Below, piece by piece: positions 50,015 to 62,673 of a stretch of DNA of 64,000 bases. Numbering within the stretch: the first letter of the stretch is position 1; the number at the start of each line of letters is the position of its first letter. The notes under the pieces are model-generated. The model was not told where the DNA came from. It did no database searches and saw only the letters and a program-made list of their open reading frames with translations. Source of the stretch: Cyathus striatus (Eukaryota; Basidiomycota; Agaricomycetes; Agaricales; Nidulariaceae); contig JAOVFP010000002.1 of assembly GCA_025738555.1 (NCBI GenBank), positions 3,534,001 to 3,598,000 on the forward strand, given 5' to 3'. A program made the position numbers and the translations under genes.

Positions 50015-50520
50015 TTTTATTTTGTTAACTATGGTACTGATTCCTGGCTATCTTATACCTCTTGGCATTTTTATTTCATTTGTAGCTTTCACAATAACAT
50101 TATAGCATTTTTAGATCGAAGCGTTCTGCATGTCCTTCATTTGCTCGATGTAGTAATAACGTCTGTGTATCCTATGATACACATCGTGCTTGTTCGAGCG
50201 TTATAGCAAAAGTACCAAGTAATAAAAATATTGATAATTTCTTATTCGTCATATAGAAAAACGATCACGTGTGCCAAGGGAATACTTATTTAATATTATT
50301 ATTAACTTCGACCACTGAATATTGCGACTCTGCGAGGCCCACTTGCTAACGGCGAGTGTGTCCAGTACGTGCCAATCGCTATTGATATACTCCATTGGCT
50401 TTCTATTAAATACGACCGCTCTGACCTTTGGATACTTCTTGTCATTACTTATCGCAAGCCTTCGCCGCATTGAATAAATTTATTTGTCGGTTGTAACATT
50501 CCCTCCTGAAAATTAACGAA
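50015..50520. other. Tandem intergenic region
   Basis: It holds a perfect hairpin at 50164-50183 and AT-rich sequence. A 73-codon minus-strand frame (50249-50470) has no family resemblance. The promoter of the following RING gene should lie at the right end. Confidence 0.45.
50164..50183. other. Perfect 8-bp hairpin
   Basis: TGTGTATC at 50164-50171 and GATACACA at 50176-50183 pair perfectly around a CTAT loop. A wider arm pair GCTCGA (near 50143) and TCGAGC (near 50204) brackets it. It sits about 150 bp after the kcs1 stop, so it may shape a 3' untranslated region or transcript end. Chance is also possible. Confidence 0.45.
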
Positions 50521-52299
50521 ATGGAAAATGATTTAAAATGCAATCGCCTTACCTGCCGGGGATCGTTGGTGGATAAGGCAGTGGTTGTAAGTCAGAAGCT
50601 TAGTTCGTTCGTCATAGTGTATTTAACTTGAATACCTCCGTAGACGACTTGTTGAGCTTTGATCAATATCACATCAGTCTCTCACTCATTTTTCACCTTC
50701 TATAAAGGCTCGCATATATTCTGCAGTGAGACATTCACTGCGTCTATAATGTATAGTGTGATACTTACCCAATATGTGTAGTCAATTGCGCAAATGAGCT
50801 GTTCAATGCTTCTCGACTTTGCCCCGGTATATTTGACGATATGGTTATGCTTAAGTGTTGTTTTCACAGAGAAATACTTTAGCTTGCGATACTACACTTA
50901 TGGAACCGTACGCAGATGCCTTCATTTATGGGTTTACGTGTAAATGACTGATGCTAGTGACGATGTTGTCGTAAGCCCAACGACCGAATACCTGAACGCT
51001 CTAGACGATAAGAATACTTACTCGCTAGATATGCTCACTTCACCCAACCAATGATTACAAGACCGTAAGTTTATATACATAAATATGTCTGATTTTGTTG
51101 GTCATCAGCCGTGAATAGTCTGTACTATCTGGCCTCTCTCCCTCGACGATCTTAGAAATTTGTTCCCGGTACGTTCGGCTATATATTCATGACCATAAAC
51201 GTTAAATACCACCACATCAAGAGCTATTTCCTTCTGGCAGTATCAAACGCAACAGGAAAAGTGATTATCTCTGCGCGTTGTGAAGCTATAGTAAACGGGG
51301 CCTTACTCTGCCACTTTGAGTTCATTCCAGCAAGCAGTGGTTCGGAACATGAACGATAGGAATGCGCAACTACAAAAGCAACTTGATAGCATAATCCGGG
51401 AAGGTCAGACTTAAAATGTTACTTGCCGCGACTTATCCAATACAGAATACTTTAGCAAATGGTGAAATAACGCTTCTGAGTAATAAGATGGCTGGTTCGT
51501 CCCTCCTTCATAATTTTTATGCCTTGCGCGATGAAGTGCACAGAACTCGAGCGCGACCTCGAACTAGAAAGAAGAAAAGTTCGCGATTTACATGATTCCG
51601 CTCGGGAAAAGGATAAAGAATATCATAAATTAAAGGTCAGTAGAGCCGCCAACTCACAGTTTGTTTGGTGAAAGCATCACCTTTAGCTACAACATGACAA
51701 CATGAAACGCAAAGCACTCCTTGGACATAAGAATGTTGCTGCACACGATAATGCACCTCAACAGCTCGGTGATCAACACCTAAGGTCGCGCATATTCATG
51801 GGTGGACCTGGAAGTGGTGTTGATATCGGAGCCGTAGTTGGGGGCATGGAAGCTAGCGGTGTCAGCACAAAATCATTGCTAGAATATACATCCCCATGTT
51901 CACTTTTTTGCAGATACAACGAACACCCATCGGTGCACGAAAAACTGAGCGGCCTTTTGCACCTCTTCAGCAACACTCTGGTGATTGGGGACAACAGCCT
52001 CATGCGCACGGGCACTCCACTTCGTATCGGCAGCCGTTTGCTACACCAACGGAACACTCCTGCCGATCTGTGTATGCATCGAACGTTCAGAAAGTGCCGA
52101 TGAAGTGGAACATATGCTTACGGAAGGCAACATGCAACTGTAGCTCCGCCCAATCGCGCTGGATGGTCCAATGGACGCAATACAATTCAAAGAGGTAATT
52201 TCTTACCCCACCTGAGTAATCAACATGCATTTGCTTACTGACGTAGAATATGGTTCAACAATCAATAAACCCGCGTTTCGACCTCATGTACGGCGATAA
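50521..52299 (+). CDS. HEI10: HEI10/CCNB1IP1-like RING E3 ligase, 16 exons
   Basis: Hidden in small exons: 50521-50586, 50644-50650, 50708-50725, 50782-50826, 50883-50907, 50958-50970, 51029-51064, 51119-51168, 51222-51260, 51321-51403, 51456-51494, 51544-51635, 51687-51860, 51914-52071, 52106-52194 and 52247-52299. They add up to 987 nt, a 328-residue frame. The RING reads C-X4-C (CNRLTC), then TTCSHIFC, INCANELFNASRLCP and ACDTTLMEPDDVV. A SVLSGLSPSTILEICSRAI segment and a long coiled coil (LERDLELERRKVRDL, REKDKEYHKLKLQHD) follow, then a Gly/Gln/His-rich tail. This order matches HEI10/CCNB1IP1 and Zip3-type meiotic crossover proteins. The intron at 52072-52105 (34 nt) is the least certain joint. 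Meiotic use would fit regulated splicing, but that is inference. Confidence 0.78.
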
Positions 52300-52499
52300 A
52301 TGCTAATTGAGTGTATGTTTGTATTATCGAGGTGCAGCTAAATACACATACTAGTGTTCGAGAAGGGAATGATAAAAACCCGATATCAGTTACAAAAGGT
52401 ATACGAAGATAGCATAATATGAGAGTCATTTTTCTTTTAACATAAACAACATAAGGTAGCATGAAAACTAGTGGGTAAATATGGTACAAGCAAGCAAGC

Positions 52500-55481
52500 T
52501 CAGGGCGCCCGAACAGTGCCATTCTTCTCATCCTCAAGATATTGACCTATTGCAAGAATGTCCTGACCGGCCCGCCGAAGATATCCAGCCAAAACATCAC
52601 GATCGACGTGAGGAAGAAGATCCACAAGTTTGTCAACCTGACGAACAAACTCTGGATCGGCCTTTATGTCAATAACGGTATCAGAGGTGAGGTTGAACAT
52701 GGAAGGTCTTCGACCCAGAGTCTCGCAACGTTCCAACGTGGAATTCGAGAATGGCGAAGTTTTTGTAGTCATGAGGGTGAGAGATCGTTGTGCACGACCC
52801 GGCGGTGCGCGCGGTCCGCCAGGAGCAGAAGGTATATTTGTGAGATTAAGCGGGCGAGAAATATTGTGACTGGATGGAGGCGGCTTCGTGAGTCTTCCAG
52901 CCGTGGAAGGTGCTGATATCGAGGTAAGCGGTCCAGATTTCTCGCGTTTAGATGAAGATAAGCTAGCTTTACGACCTAAAGATGCAAAGAAACCTCCTGA
53001 TTTGCTTCCAGCATTGGACGATGCCAAGGAACGAAGTGATGAAGTCGGAGTACCGTTTCCAATACTAGACGAGGATCGGGGAGGGTATGAACGTTGGCTG
53101 AGTGCTAACGAAGGATAAGGTAATGGTGGCGGAGCCGTTGGTGGGGTGGCATCTATCGGAGACCGAGAGGTGAGATCAGTTGCAGTGGATGCGTCAGGAC
53201 GCATAGGGAAAGTGGCTTCGGAGATCATAGAAGATCGTGAAGTATGTCGTTGTTGTGGGCTAAACGGGCTGAAAGACCGAGTGGTGGGTACACGGTGGCC
53301 ACTTCCATTGATTTCTATGGATTTTGTCAATTTCATTTCAGACAACCACAATATAGAAACATACCACGATACTTTGTATCAAGCAACCAATCAGTCAAAC
53401 CACAATCATAGATATACAGCTCATTGATCTTAGATGCATAGATAACACATCGCTCAGCTGTGTTCTTGCAGTTTCGGACTTCATGGCACTGCATTGCCGC
53501 AGGAGAGTATGAAATAATCTTCCTTCGTGGAATCGGAGTGCTTTGACGAAGGGATGGAGAAGGAGTCCTAGAGGAGTGTTGTGTGCTTGCTGAGGAACGA
53601 CGGTTTGACTTTGACGATAATGAAGGGGTTCGAGGAAGTGACGAAAATCTCTTAAGGTTGGTAGTTAGACTGTTCCGGAAACTTTTGGGGAGGACTCGGA
53701 GTTCTACCAGACGACTGGGATTTTGCTGATGATGCAGTGCGCTCTATAGAAGGTTTGTGTAACCCTTCTGTCAAAGGATTGGTGTCCCGTGCAACTTCCA
53801 CCCACCCATCCTTTCCTTCATGGCTAGATTCCGAATCAGAAGGCAGACTAACAGTACGAGGCGGCGGCTCCACCACCGTAACCACGGGTATATCGCTATC
53901 GTCATGCGTGAGTTTCCTAGACACAAATTCCGGCGATACACAGTCCTCTTTCTCTTTCTTATCCAAAAGATCTCCTTGCTTTAACGAAGAACCAAGTCCA
54001 GCGACAGATTCTGAGCTAGAAACTGGGAAAGCACCTTCACGATGATGTAATGACTTTGGGACCTCAAATCCAGACACAGGGCTAGACGTGTCCGTAGACG
54101 TGGGGGTGGATTTTGGAATACGAGAAGCAAGTGCTGCAGACACAGAAGGTGGAAGTTGCAGCGCCTGCTTTACGGCTTCGAGGTCACCTCTGATACGAGC
54201 AGGTGGAGGAGAGTGAACCCGAGGAGGTCGAGGAGGTGGGGGCGCGTGGTGGTCGATGTCAAACATTGCTCGAGGGGGAGGTGGCAATGGGCCGGCAGTA
54301 GCATGCAGACCTAAAACGGAATTAGACGCGTCGACGATACTAACTTATAAGACGCGACGCTTACCTGGTTGATAGTTTAAATATAACGCCGTCTCTTGTG
54401 GTGGGAAAGGGGCGAGTGCTACGTGCTGTGAAACAACTTCAGGTTTCGGATTTTCATTTTTGGGAGACTCTTGCTGCAGTGTAGTTGCCGATGAAAGATT
54501 TACAACAATCGGTGCAGCAACTGGCACATGAATTTCCTTGCCCTGTCCAATCTCCGGCGTAATCAGCGGTTTTTCTCTTGCGCTCATAGCAGTGTAGGGG
54601 CTGGTCGGAGAAAGTAAATATTTGTCGTAGTCCGACATGGCGGTGGTAGCAATGCGTGTAGTAGGAGAAAGCAGTGCAGATGCATCCTCTCCAATGGAAG
54701 GCTTCAGTCCTTCATTAATATTCATGGACGATTTTGTTGTACCTGTGCATCCACCGCCCGGGAACAGGAATTAACCAGTCTTATCCCTCCAGGTTCAGTG
54801 GTACTAGCTGGGGCAATCTCTGAGACAGAGCGCTGGTGCCCTTTATCTTCACGAGGCCCGTCGGCAACGGGAGAAGAAGCCGAGAAATGGGCAGTGAGAG
54901 GTGCAGAGGTTGGTGGGGTAAGTTGAGTGTAGGTCTTTGGTGCAGCATCCGGTGGAGCAACCAATGCAAGACCTTCGAGATGTGCTTTCATACCACGTCG
55001 CGTTCTGAGAGTGTTACCTACATGTCCATCCTCCGAAGCAGCTTTATGACTATGCTCCTTCAGTGCTTCCATCTGTACAATAGCGACCCTCCTTCTATCA
55101 GAACCACCCTGCGAAGGGACACTGGAACGACGCGTTACTCCTGATGACTTTGTGCCATTGCTGGAAAAATCAACGCCTGGATTGGAATCTTCTGAGTAAT
55201 CCGAAGAGGATGTAGAAGCCACGGACATTTGTCGCGTGAGACGTGCTGCGCGGGTGGACTGCGCAGGACCAACCTGTGAGTAGTCCATGCCGTCGTCTGC
55301 GAGGGTAGACTGGTAGTAAGAGAGAATTTGATCTGTGTTCTGCCTGGCTAACGATGGACGTGCTGTAAGAGCATCGCCTACAAGATTAAGAGCCCACGAT
55401 AGACGCTTTAGAGGGCGTTTCATGTGAACAGCATTGTGGGGGGCACTGACCTTGAGCTGTCGAGGCTTTATATGAAACATG
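52500..55481 (-). CDS. Disordered protein with C-terminal CUE domain
   Basis: The proposed start is 55481 (MFHIKPRQLK), with a short intron joining it to RLSWALNLVGDALTARPSL; the exact start is uncertain. Most of the protein is Ser/Pro-rich and disordered, and many joints are needed (introns near 54725, 54350, 53650 and 53300). A conserved-looking centre lies at about 53380-53520: QCHEVRNCKNTAERCVIYAS, then KINELYIYDCG. The last 50 residues form a CUE-like helical domain (DPEFVRQVDKLVDLLPHVDR, DVLAGYLRRAGQDILAIGQY), the ubiquitin-binding fold found in Cue1 and Vps9 relatives. So a role in ubiquitin signalling or trafficking is likely but inferred. No orthologue with known function was recognised. 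It converges on the RING gene with a 200 bp gap. Confidence 0.7.
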
Positions 55482-56694
55482 ATGTCGCACGGAGTCTGAC
55501 ATGACTGATGGAATGGGAAATGCAAGCAGGGAATTGTGAAGGAAGAAGGTCAAGTAGTAGTCATTAGACTACTTACAGCGGGGATGTTTGAAAGAGAAGG
55601 CTGAAGCGATTGTTGTAGTTAGTAGTCACTGTTACCCATCACATCGGGACCTGTACCTGTCGGACTACTTATCCTCATCATTGCTTGTACTCCCTCATAG
55701 CTACTGTGTTATCATCCATTCTCAACTCTCAATCTTCCACCTTCATACATCTCACTTTAGTCTCTTACACTCGCACAATTTTCACCTGCTTGTCCACTCT
55801 AGTCTGCCTCATTTTTTTTTTCCTTTCCGGTCCCAAGATGCCGCTCTTCCACCAGGTGCCCCTTGAGACTTTCTTCCCAGTACCTATCTCTTGGTTGTCT
55901 CTCTTCCATTGGCTCTATGCATCTCGTTACCAAGGAACAAGCAGTGTGCCAATCCGTCACTCTGCTCGTTTACATCATTTTTCTTGCATGCTGCAGTCTA
56001 AGCCAAAAACCCTGCTGCCACGCGCTTCTTGCACCTATCCCCGACGATCCCTGGACACGACTGCTTTTATCCATCTACTTTATGCTTAATCCGGATTTGC
56101 GGTCCCTTTGCTACTTCTCCGACGATAATCCACCATCCGCGATAGACTCTTCGTTGCGAGGCGGCAGGGGCCAACCGCTGTCGATAATGCTCCGCGTTCT
56201 GCAACTCCGGAGTACAGTGCCCGCAGGAATACGTATGTAGAAAATAAAGTGGCAAATGTGAAACACAAAACTTGAATTACGACCGTCACCGTATGCTGCT
56301 GAAGAGCTTCACTTGAATCATGAGATCTTGAGACGGCATTCCTTCATCTTGGTCTATTTTTGTCGCATATGTATTTTGGGTGTTGCCTTGCCGCGTGACG
56401 ACAACAGTCCCGATTCTCACAAATTCTGCAGTTTCACTAGTAAGTACGGTACTACCTTGCTAATACCTGCAGTATTTGCTTGAAATCTGCACTTGCAGCG
56501 TGTCATCATCCTCTCCTGTACCTACACGCGCTATACATATATGATCAATATATTTATGACACAGTGACATACTTATTTTATTTTAGCTTTATTTGGCTAA
56601 GGCCTTCAGAAAAACTACGCGACTGAACTTGAAGGTTACGGTACTTGTACTTACAACATTCCAGGTCTTCCGCCCACTGAATGCCAATTTCAAA
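55482..56694. other. Gene-free divergent region of about 1.2 kb
   Basis: Lies between the CUE-domain gene and MED18. It contains pyrimidine-rich stretches and a 125-codon plus-strand frame (55863-56240) with a hydrophobic segment. Nothing in it resembles a family, so I treat it as a leader or an orphan frame. TATATATGATCAATATATT near 56535-56553 is AT-rich and promoter-like. Confidence 0.4.
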
Positions 56695-57460
56695 ATGGCA
56701 TCTCAAGGCCACTTTTACGAAGTCGCTCTTTTTGGAGAATTCTTTGCGCAGGACCTGAAGTCGATTCTAAACCGCCTTACTCTTCACAGCGAGTCATCCT
56801 ACCCAATACATACACGCGAAATCGTATTCGAGCCTATCGATGCACAGCATCAGAGAGAAACAGGTGTCGATCCCACTCTACTCAGAGCAAGGAAAGAAGT
56901 TTCAGAGGCTGACTCTCCATGGTACGATTATACATACCTTTAACGAGTACAATTGTAAATGGATGCATTGTAGGATATTGTATTCGTATCTCAAACCCGA
57001 ATCCGTTAGGGTACATCCAGAGGCTACAGTAAGGCCGTGGGCCACATGCCAAGTTGTAGGCGATGCATTAAACTTTGCAGCAGCCTTGGGCTACGTGTAA
57101 ATAATTTGTGTTTCTTTGCCTTTCAAGCTCGTTAACAATGGACAACAGTCGGAGATCCCAAATTTACAAAAAGGCTACGCCTTTCGAAAAGGACCTTTAA
57201 TTATTCTGATGTTCCAACAAGAGCAGGTATATTGAATGGCATAAAATACTATTTAGTTCGCTAATCACCACTCTTAGGTAGATCCAAAGACACAACAACC
57301 CATACCAGCGCATGCGGATACCCTATGGGAAGTCGAAGTAAAGACCGCAAACCCTCTCAGAAATACCCAGGAATCCCCTCTTAGCCGGTCCATCGCCGCA
57401 GTACTTGAGGTCCAGTTACTGATGAAGGGTCTATTGGATTTGCGCCGCCAGGACCTGTGA
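56695..57460 (+). CDS. MED18: Mediator subunit 18
   Basis: Subunit of the Mediator head module that links activators to RNA polymerase II (with Med20, yeast Srb5). Start at 56695 (MASQGHFYEVALFGEFF). Clear family sequence: LNRLTLHSESSYPIHTREIV, ILYSYLKPESVRVHPEATVR, PWATCQVVGDALNFAAALGY, RKGPLIILMFQQEQ and DPKTQQPIPAHADTLWEVEV, ending LLMKGLLDLRRQDL. Introns lie near 56923-56976, 57099-57148 and 57228-57278. The joint after the second exon is troubled: VRRSQIYKK reads on in one frame and KGYAFRKGP in another, meeting at an A5 run (57168-57172). One missing A would heal it; otherwise a different donor (at 57098, giving SEIPNLQKGY) is needed. The stop is 18 bp from the stop of the convergent BCD1 gene. 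Confidence 0.88.
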
Positions 57461-57478
57461 CGACCAGTATGTTCAATC

Positions 57479-58857
57479 CTATTCACCCTCATACGAATCT
57501 TCCCAATCTACAGCCTCGTCTTCTATTTCCAGAGTTTCTCCACCACGGGCTTCCCGGAGAAGCTCCAGCAGTAGTGCAGGGTCAAGTTCAGCGTCGTCCC
57601 CATCCCCATCTGAGTCCTCTAACTCCAAAGTCGCTTCGGTATCCATATTACGATTGGGAATATCAGCATTGGCATCGTTCTCATCCTCGCTTTCGGCGTA
57701 AGTCCCAAGCAACGAGATTCCTGTCTGTTCCTTGCCGTCCCCGTCGTCTCCGTCGTCATCAGTCCCATATCCTGCCAACAATCCATTGATTGCCTGCTTC
57801 CCTGCCTTGGCGTTCAGTTTTCTCCGCTTCACTTGCTGTTCCTCTCCATCGTCCGTCACCAGTCCTTTTTTATTAACCAACATCCCGTTGAATTCTTCCC
57901 ATATTTCGATAGTTGGGAACTCAACAAAATGTGTATTCCGGAGGAGAGTATCTAAGGGAGATTCTGGCTCGAATTTGTAATATGCTTTCTTTGTTTTGGA
58001 TCTGTTGGTCAGTTTTAAAAGTGGGTCGAGTAGTGCGGACATGACGAAGTGTGGACAGACAAATCCTTCAGGATCATCTGAGTGGGGAAGGACTAGAGAT
58101 TGCACCCATTGCGGGATGGTGCTCTCTTTCTTAACATTCCTAACGCGCTCCGATATCTGTACCTGTACAAGATTTAGCAGAGGTGTTTTCATGGAGTTTT
58201 TATGTGTCAGGAGCGTGAAGGGTGGAGACGGGGTGTCAATAGCCAACGGATCTGGTGGTGGATGGAATATATATTCAACGGTGAGAAGAGCAGTCTGATT
58301 TCTGGAAAAGAATGGTCCATTAAGATGAAGTGCGTAAAGACAAGCAATACACACTTGAAATCCCAAGTAGACTGATTAACCTTACGCCTATGCATTCCAA
58401 CGGGTAGTAGTTCCATATCAATGTCCCTAACTTCCAACTGCACTTTAAGGGTGTCTCTTTTTGTCCGGGTGTTAGAACCACCGCCACGTCCTCCTCTTCC
58501 TCGTTCATGGAATTTACCTCGAGTCTTACCATCTTTTCCCGTTCCATATCCGCCCTTGACAATCTCGCGACCCCAGTCCCCGACCTTTCGAGAGACGTCT
58601 TCTAAGAAGGTGTAGTCGTTCACCATGGTTCCCCAGCCATACTGATTCATAGGAACATAGGCAGCTTTGTTGCGCTCTCCTGAACAGCCTGTGCTAGCTT
58701 TATGGGTAGAGGAGCAAGGAAGAGAACATGTGCGGATATGGCAGCGAGGACATGTATATATGGCGTATTTTTTATTACAGACGGAGCAGAGAGGTCGTGA
58801 CGGTGTGAATGAGCTGGGGTCCAGGTTATCGCTTTCTGGTCCTAGCAGCTCAGCCAT
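57479..58857 (-). CDS. BCD1: BCD1/ZNHIT6, box C/D snoRNP assembly factor
   Basis: Nuclear protein needed to assemble and stabilise box C/D snoRNAs. Start at 58857 (MAELLGPESDNL). An N-terminal zf-HIT zinc finger is intact (LCSVCNKKYAIYTCPRC, then HIRTCSLPCSSTHKAST and GCSG). The following basic stretch has an RG-rich segment (GRGGRGGG) and the LLPVGMHRRKVNQSTWDFK motif characteristic of the family. The large C-terminal exon carries VEYIFHPP, the partner-binding strand region, and ends in long acidic runs, which is usual for Bcd1. There is one intron (about 58280-58350). The size, roughly 440 residues, fits fungal homologues. Confidence 0.9.
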
Positions 58858-59076
58858 GTTCAAGGATTCAGGAAAACAAAATGAAGTTCAGGGACATTCA
58901 AAATTAAGCAAAACTGTCATGTGACCCGAAATAAAGTTATTGCTCCTTATCAGATAAGCTGTTGGTTTATTTTACAAAATACAGAAGATTCGAAAAGCAA
59001 AGAGAGGTCATAATTACATAGCACCATAATCTATAAACAAGGATATCCTGATCTTAACTAAACTCCTTCGTACTCA

Positions 59077-60133
59077 TTAAATGTCGTCCATCCCAAAGTC
59101 AATCTCAACCTTCTCTCCTGGCTTGAATGCCGGCAAGCCTTCGAAAGGTTTGATAAGCGGCAAGTACATAGCAAAGGAAGATATGAACGCGCACCTAAAT
59201 ACGGACAACTCGCACACCGGAACGCATCACCCAAGAAACAGCTACCGCAACTGCTTGTAGCTTTTGGTGCCGCCTTGGCAGCATTGATAAGTCTCTCCCT
59301 GTCCGCTTGACTGATCTCCATGGCCTCCCCTGTCTGTGATCCATCGATGAGAACAACCTTGCTGTTGTTTCTCTCTTCTTCCTCAAGTTCTGCCAATCCG
59401 CATGTGCAGTTCTTACATGCCTTTTTCCGCCGTGGGGCAGTTGCGTTGACAGGCTCACATGTGGGGATGGGACGTGCTTTATCTTCGGGCGTCAGCAATG
59501 CCTCTGCATCTATGTGTGATGCTGCGGGTGAGTTGAGAGTCCAAAGTGCTTTCTTCTTGGCTGGGTCTGTACGCTTGCGAAGAGGAACAGCCGCAGGAGT
59601 TGACTGAGACTTAAGCGAAAGAGAAACAGCCGGCGCGTGGGCAGGCTTTTGAGCAATAATAGTACCTTCATCATTCATAGTGGATAAGACATGGAAGCCT
59701 GCGAGTGTGAGCTCTGAGGGCAAGCTCTGGATTGCCGAAGAGAGGTTGAGCAGGTGCAGTGTGCCAAGTGGAGAAAGACCGGAAAAGAGTTGGGCGAGGA
59801 ATGCAGGGAGTTTTGGGGTAAGAGATTGATACTCGGCGTCGGTTAGAGTTACATGGATAGATGCGTATGACGATGCTTGCAGAGTAGTAGCTGTGTGCGG
59901 GTATGAGATGCAAAGAAGCGGAAAGAAACCAGGAGCCATACCTTCATCAACTATCCTATCGAGCAGCTGCTTCTCGACACTGCGGGTGGCCTCGAGGGCG
60001 GAGACGAGAGACTGATATTTTCCGTCCTGTGCGGTGGAAAGAGAACCGATGGCGAGGGCGGGGCCTTTTGAGGGACGGGAGTGACAAGGGCTGCGGGGGA
60101 AGGGGGGGAGTGGTAGACGGCAGTGGGAGACAT
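59077..60133 (-). CDS. DRE2: DRE2/anamorsin, cytosolic Fe-S cluster assembly protein
   Basis: Acts with Tah18 as electron donor at the start of cytosolic iron-sulfur assembly. The intact C-terminal part has both cluster motifs: the CxxC.C-type site ending [11 protein letters not shown] and the twin CX2C ([21 protein letters not shown] family), then [19 protein letters not shown] after an intron (about 59142-59196). A methyltransferase-like N-terminal domain is present, poorly conserved as usual ([25 protein letters not shown]). The only fitting start, 60133 (MSPTAVYHS), is in another frame than the rest. The break falls at the C/G runs at 60095-60108, where one missing base would restore it. 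It may be an assembly slip. Upstream are three CCAAT boxes. Confidence 0.9.
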
Positions 60134-60518
60134 TTTGGAGAGAAAGGAGAGGAGGATGGAAGAAGAAAGAAAGTCTTAGCAAGAATAATAAAAGAAATAG
60201 AAATGAAATTTGGAGATTTGTGGTTTACAGAAGCGTTTCGGGGCTAAGCCAATCCACGAGTCTTGAAGCTTGATCAGCAGCCCAGCCCACTCTCATTGGC
60301 TCGCCGCGTGTCTCTTCTCATTGGCCTGTCTTCTGACTCAGCCCCCTCGGTCTTCGGCTCTACTCGGTTTCACGCACCATTCCCTCATCTTTTGCATATC
60401 CACAGAAAAATATATAGCCGTGCCGTAACCTGTACAAACTATCCATCGTATTGTAAAACATCAGAATCGAGAGAAAACTAAAACTATCAATAACATAACA
60501 TGAACAAGATCAGCTCAA
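60134..60518. other. Tandem intergenic region between forkhead gene and DRE2
   Basis: The left half is the DRE2 promoter with the CCAAT cluster listed separately. AAAATATATAG at about 60408-60418 is TATA-like. No coding frame is supported. Confidence 0.45.
60249..60340. promoter_or_regulatory. CCAAT-box cluster and AP-1/Gcn4-type site upstream of DRE2
   Basis: CCAAT at 60249-60253 on the plus strand, and ATTGG (CCAAT on the minus strand) at 60295-60299 and 60320-60324, the last two 25 bp apart. TGACTCA follows at 60334-60340. The cluster lies 116-207 bp upstream of the DRE2 start. CCAAT boxes are bound by the HAP/CBC complex, which with HapX controls iron-linked genes in fungi. A link to DRE2 is inferred. 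Confidence 0.6.
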
Positions 60519-61944
<1,426 letters not shown>

Positions 61945-62673
61945 CCTTCTTAATTTGCAATGTTTTGCGTCGCGAGTGCTGGGTTGCACTGTGTTTGGAG
62001 TTCGTTTGGCGGGGGAGATGGTGGGTGAAGGGGAAGCAAACAAGGCCACGAAAGCAACTTGCTTATGTCAGGGACGTGGGAATCGCCTTTCTGCGCACGG
62101 ACCGTCCAGAGCGCGCACATTGGTGGCCTGAAATACATCTTTTATGGCCTGCGCTGCGTTGAGAATGAGAGTCGACGCATTGCTCGATGTTGTAGGTGGT
62201 GATGAAGGAGGGTGTTTGGTGTGTCTGCAGCCACTAGGTTCAACATACCCCGACAGCGTCCAAAGTGTGGAAGACATGATAAAACACAGGGCAAAGCAGG
62301 CGCAAAGCAAGTCCACACATAACCCGTAAACACAAACAAAATTCCTCTCTTTGCTTTCAATTTCGACCCACGCATTGTCTTCCTCCATGTCTGGTAGTAC
62401 ATTCTGATTGATATAATATTTTATTACAAGATCTTCTACCTTCATTCGACTCCTAATAACCATTCACTCCGTTTGATCCGCATAGTCTCAAGCACTGGTT
62501 GGTTGGCATTTCCTACTCGGTCATTCAATGCGTGATATCAAGGTATTTTTTGACTCAGGGTACTACGAGGTACTACGGCACCGCGCGAGGCAGCAATTGA
62601 CTGTCCTGTAGACTGGGCCGTGGCTCGCTTACCGGAGTGCAAGTCGGATCAAGTCTCGCTGAAGGGTATGGCG
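61945..62673. other. Region upstream of the forkhead gene
   Basis: Holds a 131-codon minus-strand frame (62068-62463) without a recognisable domain, which may belong to the forkhead leader. Near 62555-62580 two direct copies of GGTACTACG(A/G) occur. The plus strand changes composition sharply after 62673, where CpG dinucleotides stop. Confidence 0.4.

Noticed and set aside
50249..50470. 73-codon minus-strand frame
   Set aside because: No recognisable family, in AT-rich intergenic sequence just before the RING gene.
55588..56240. Plus-strand frames with a hydrophobic segment
   Set aside because: No similarity or supporting splice sites; more likely leader or intergenic sequence.
62068..62463. 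131-codon minus-strand frame upstream of the forkhead gene
   Set aside because: No domain and a composition like untranslated sequence, although a leader exon cannot be excluded.
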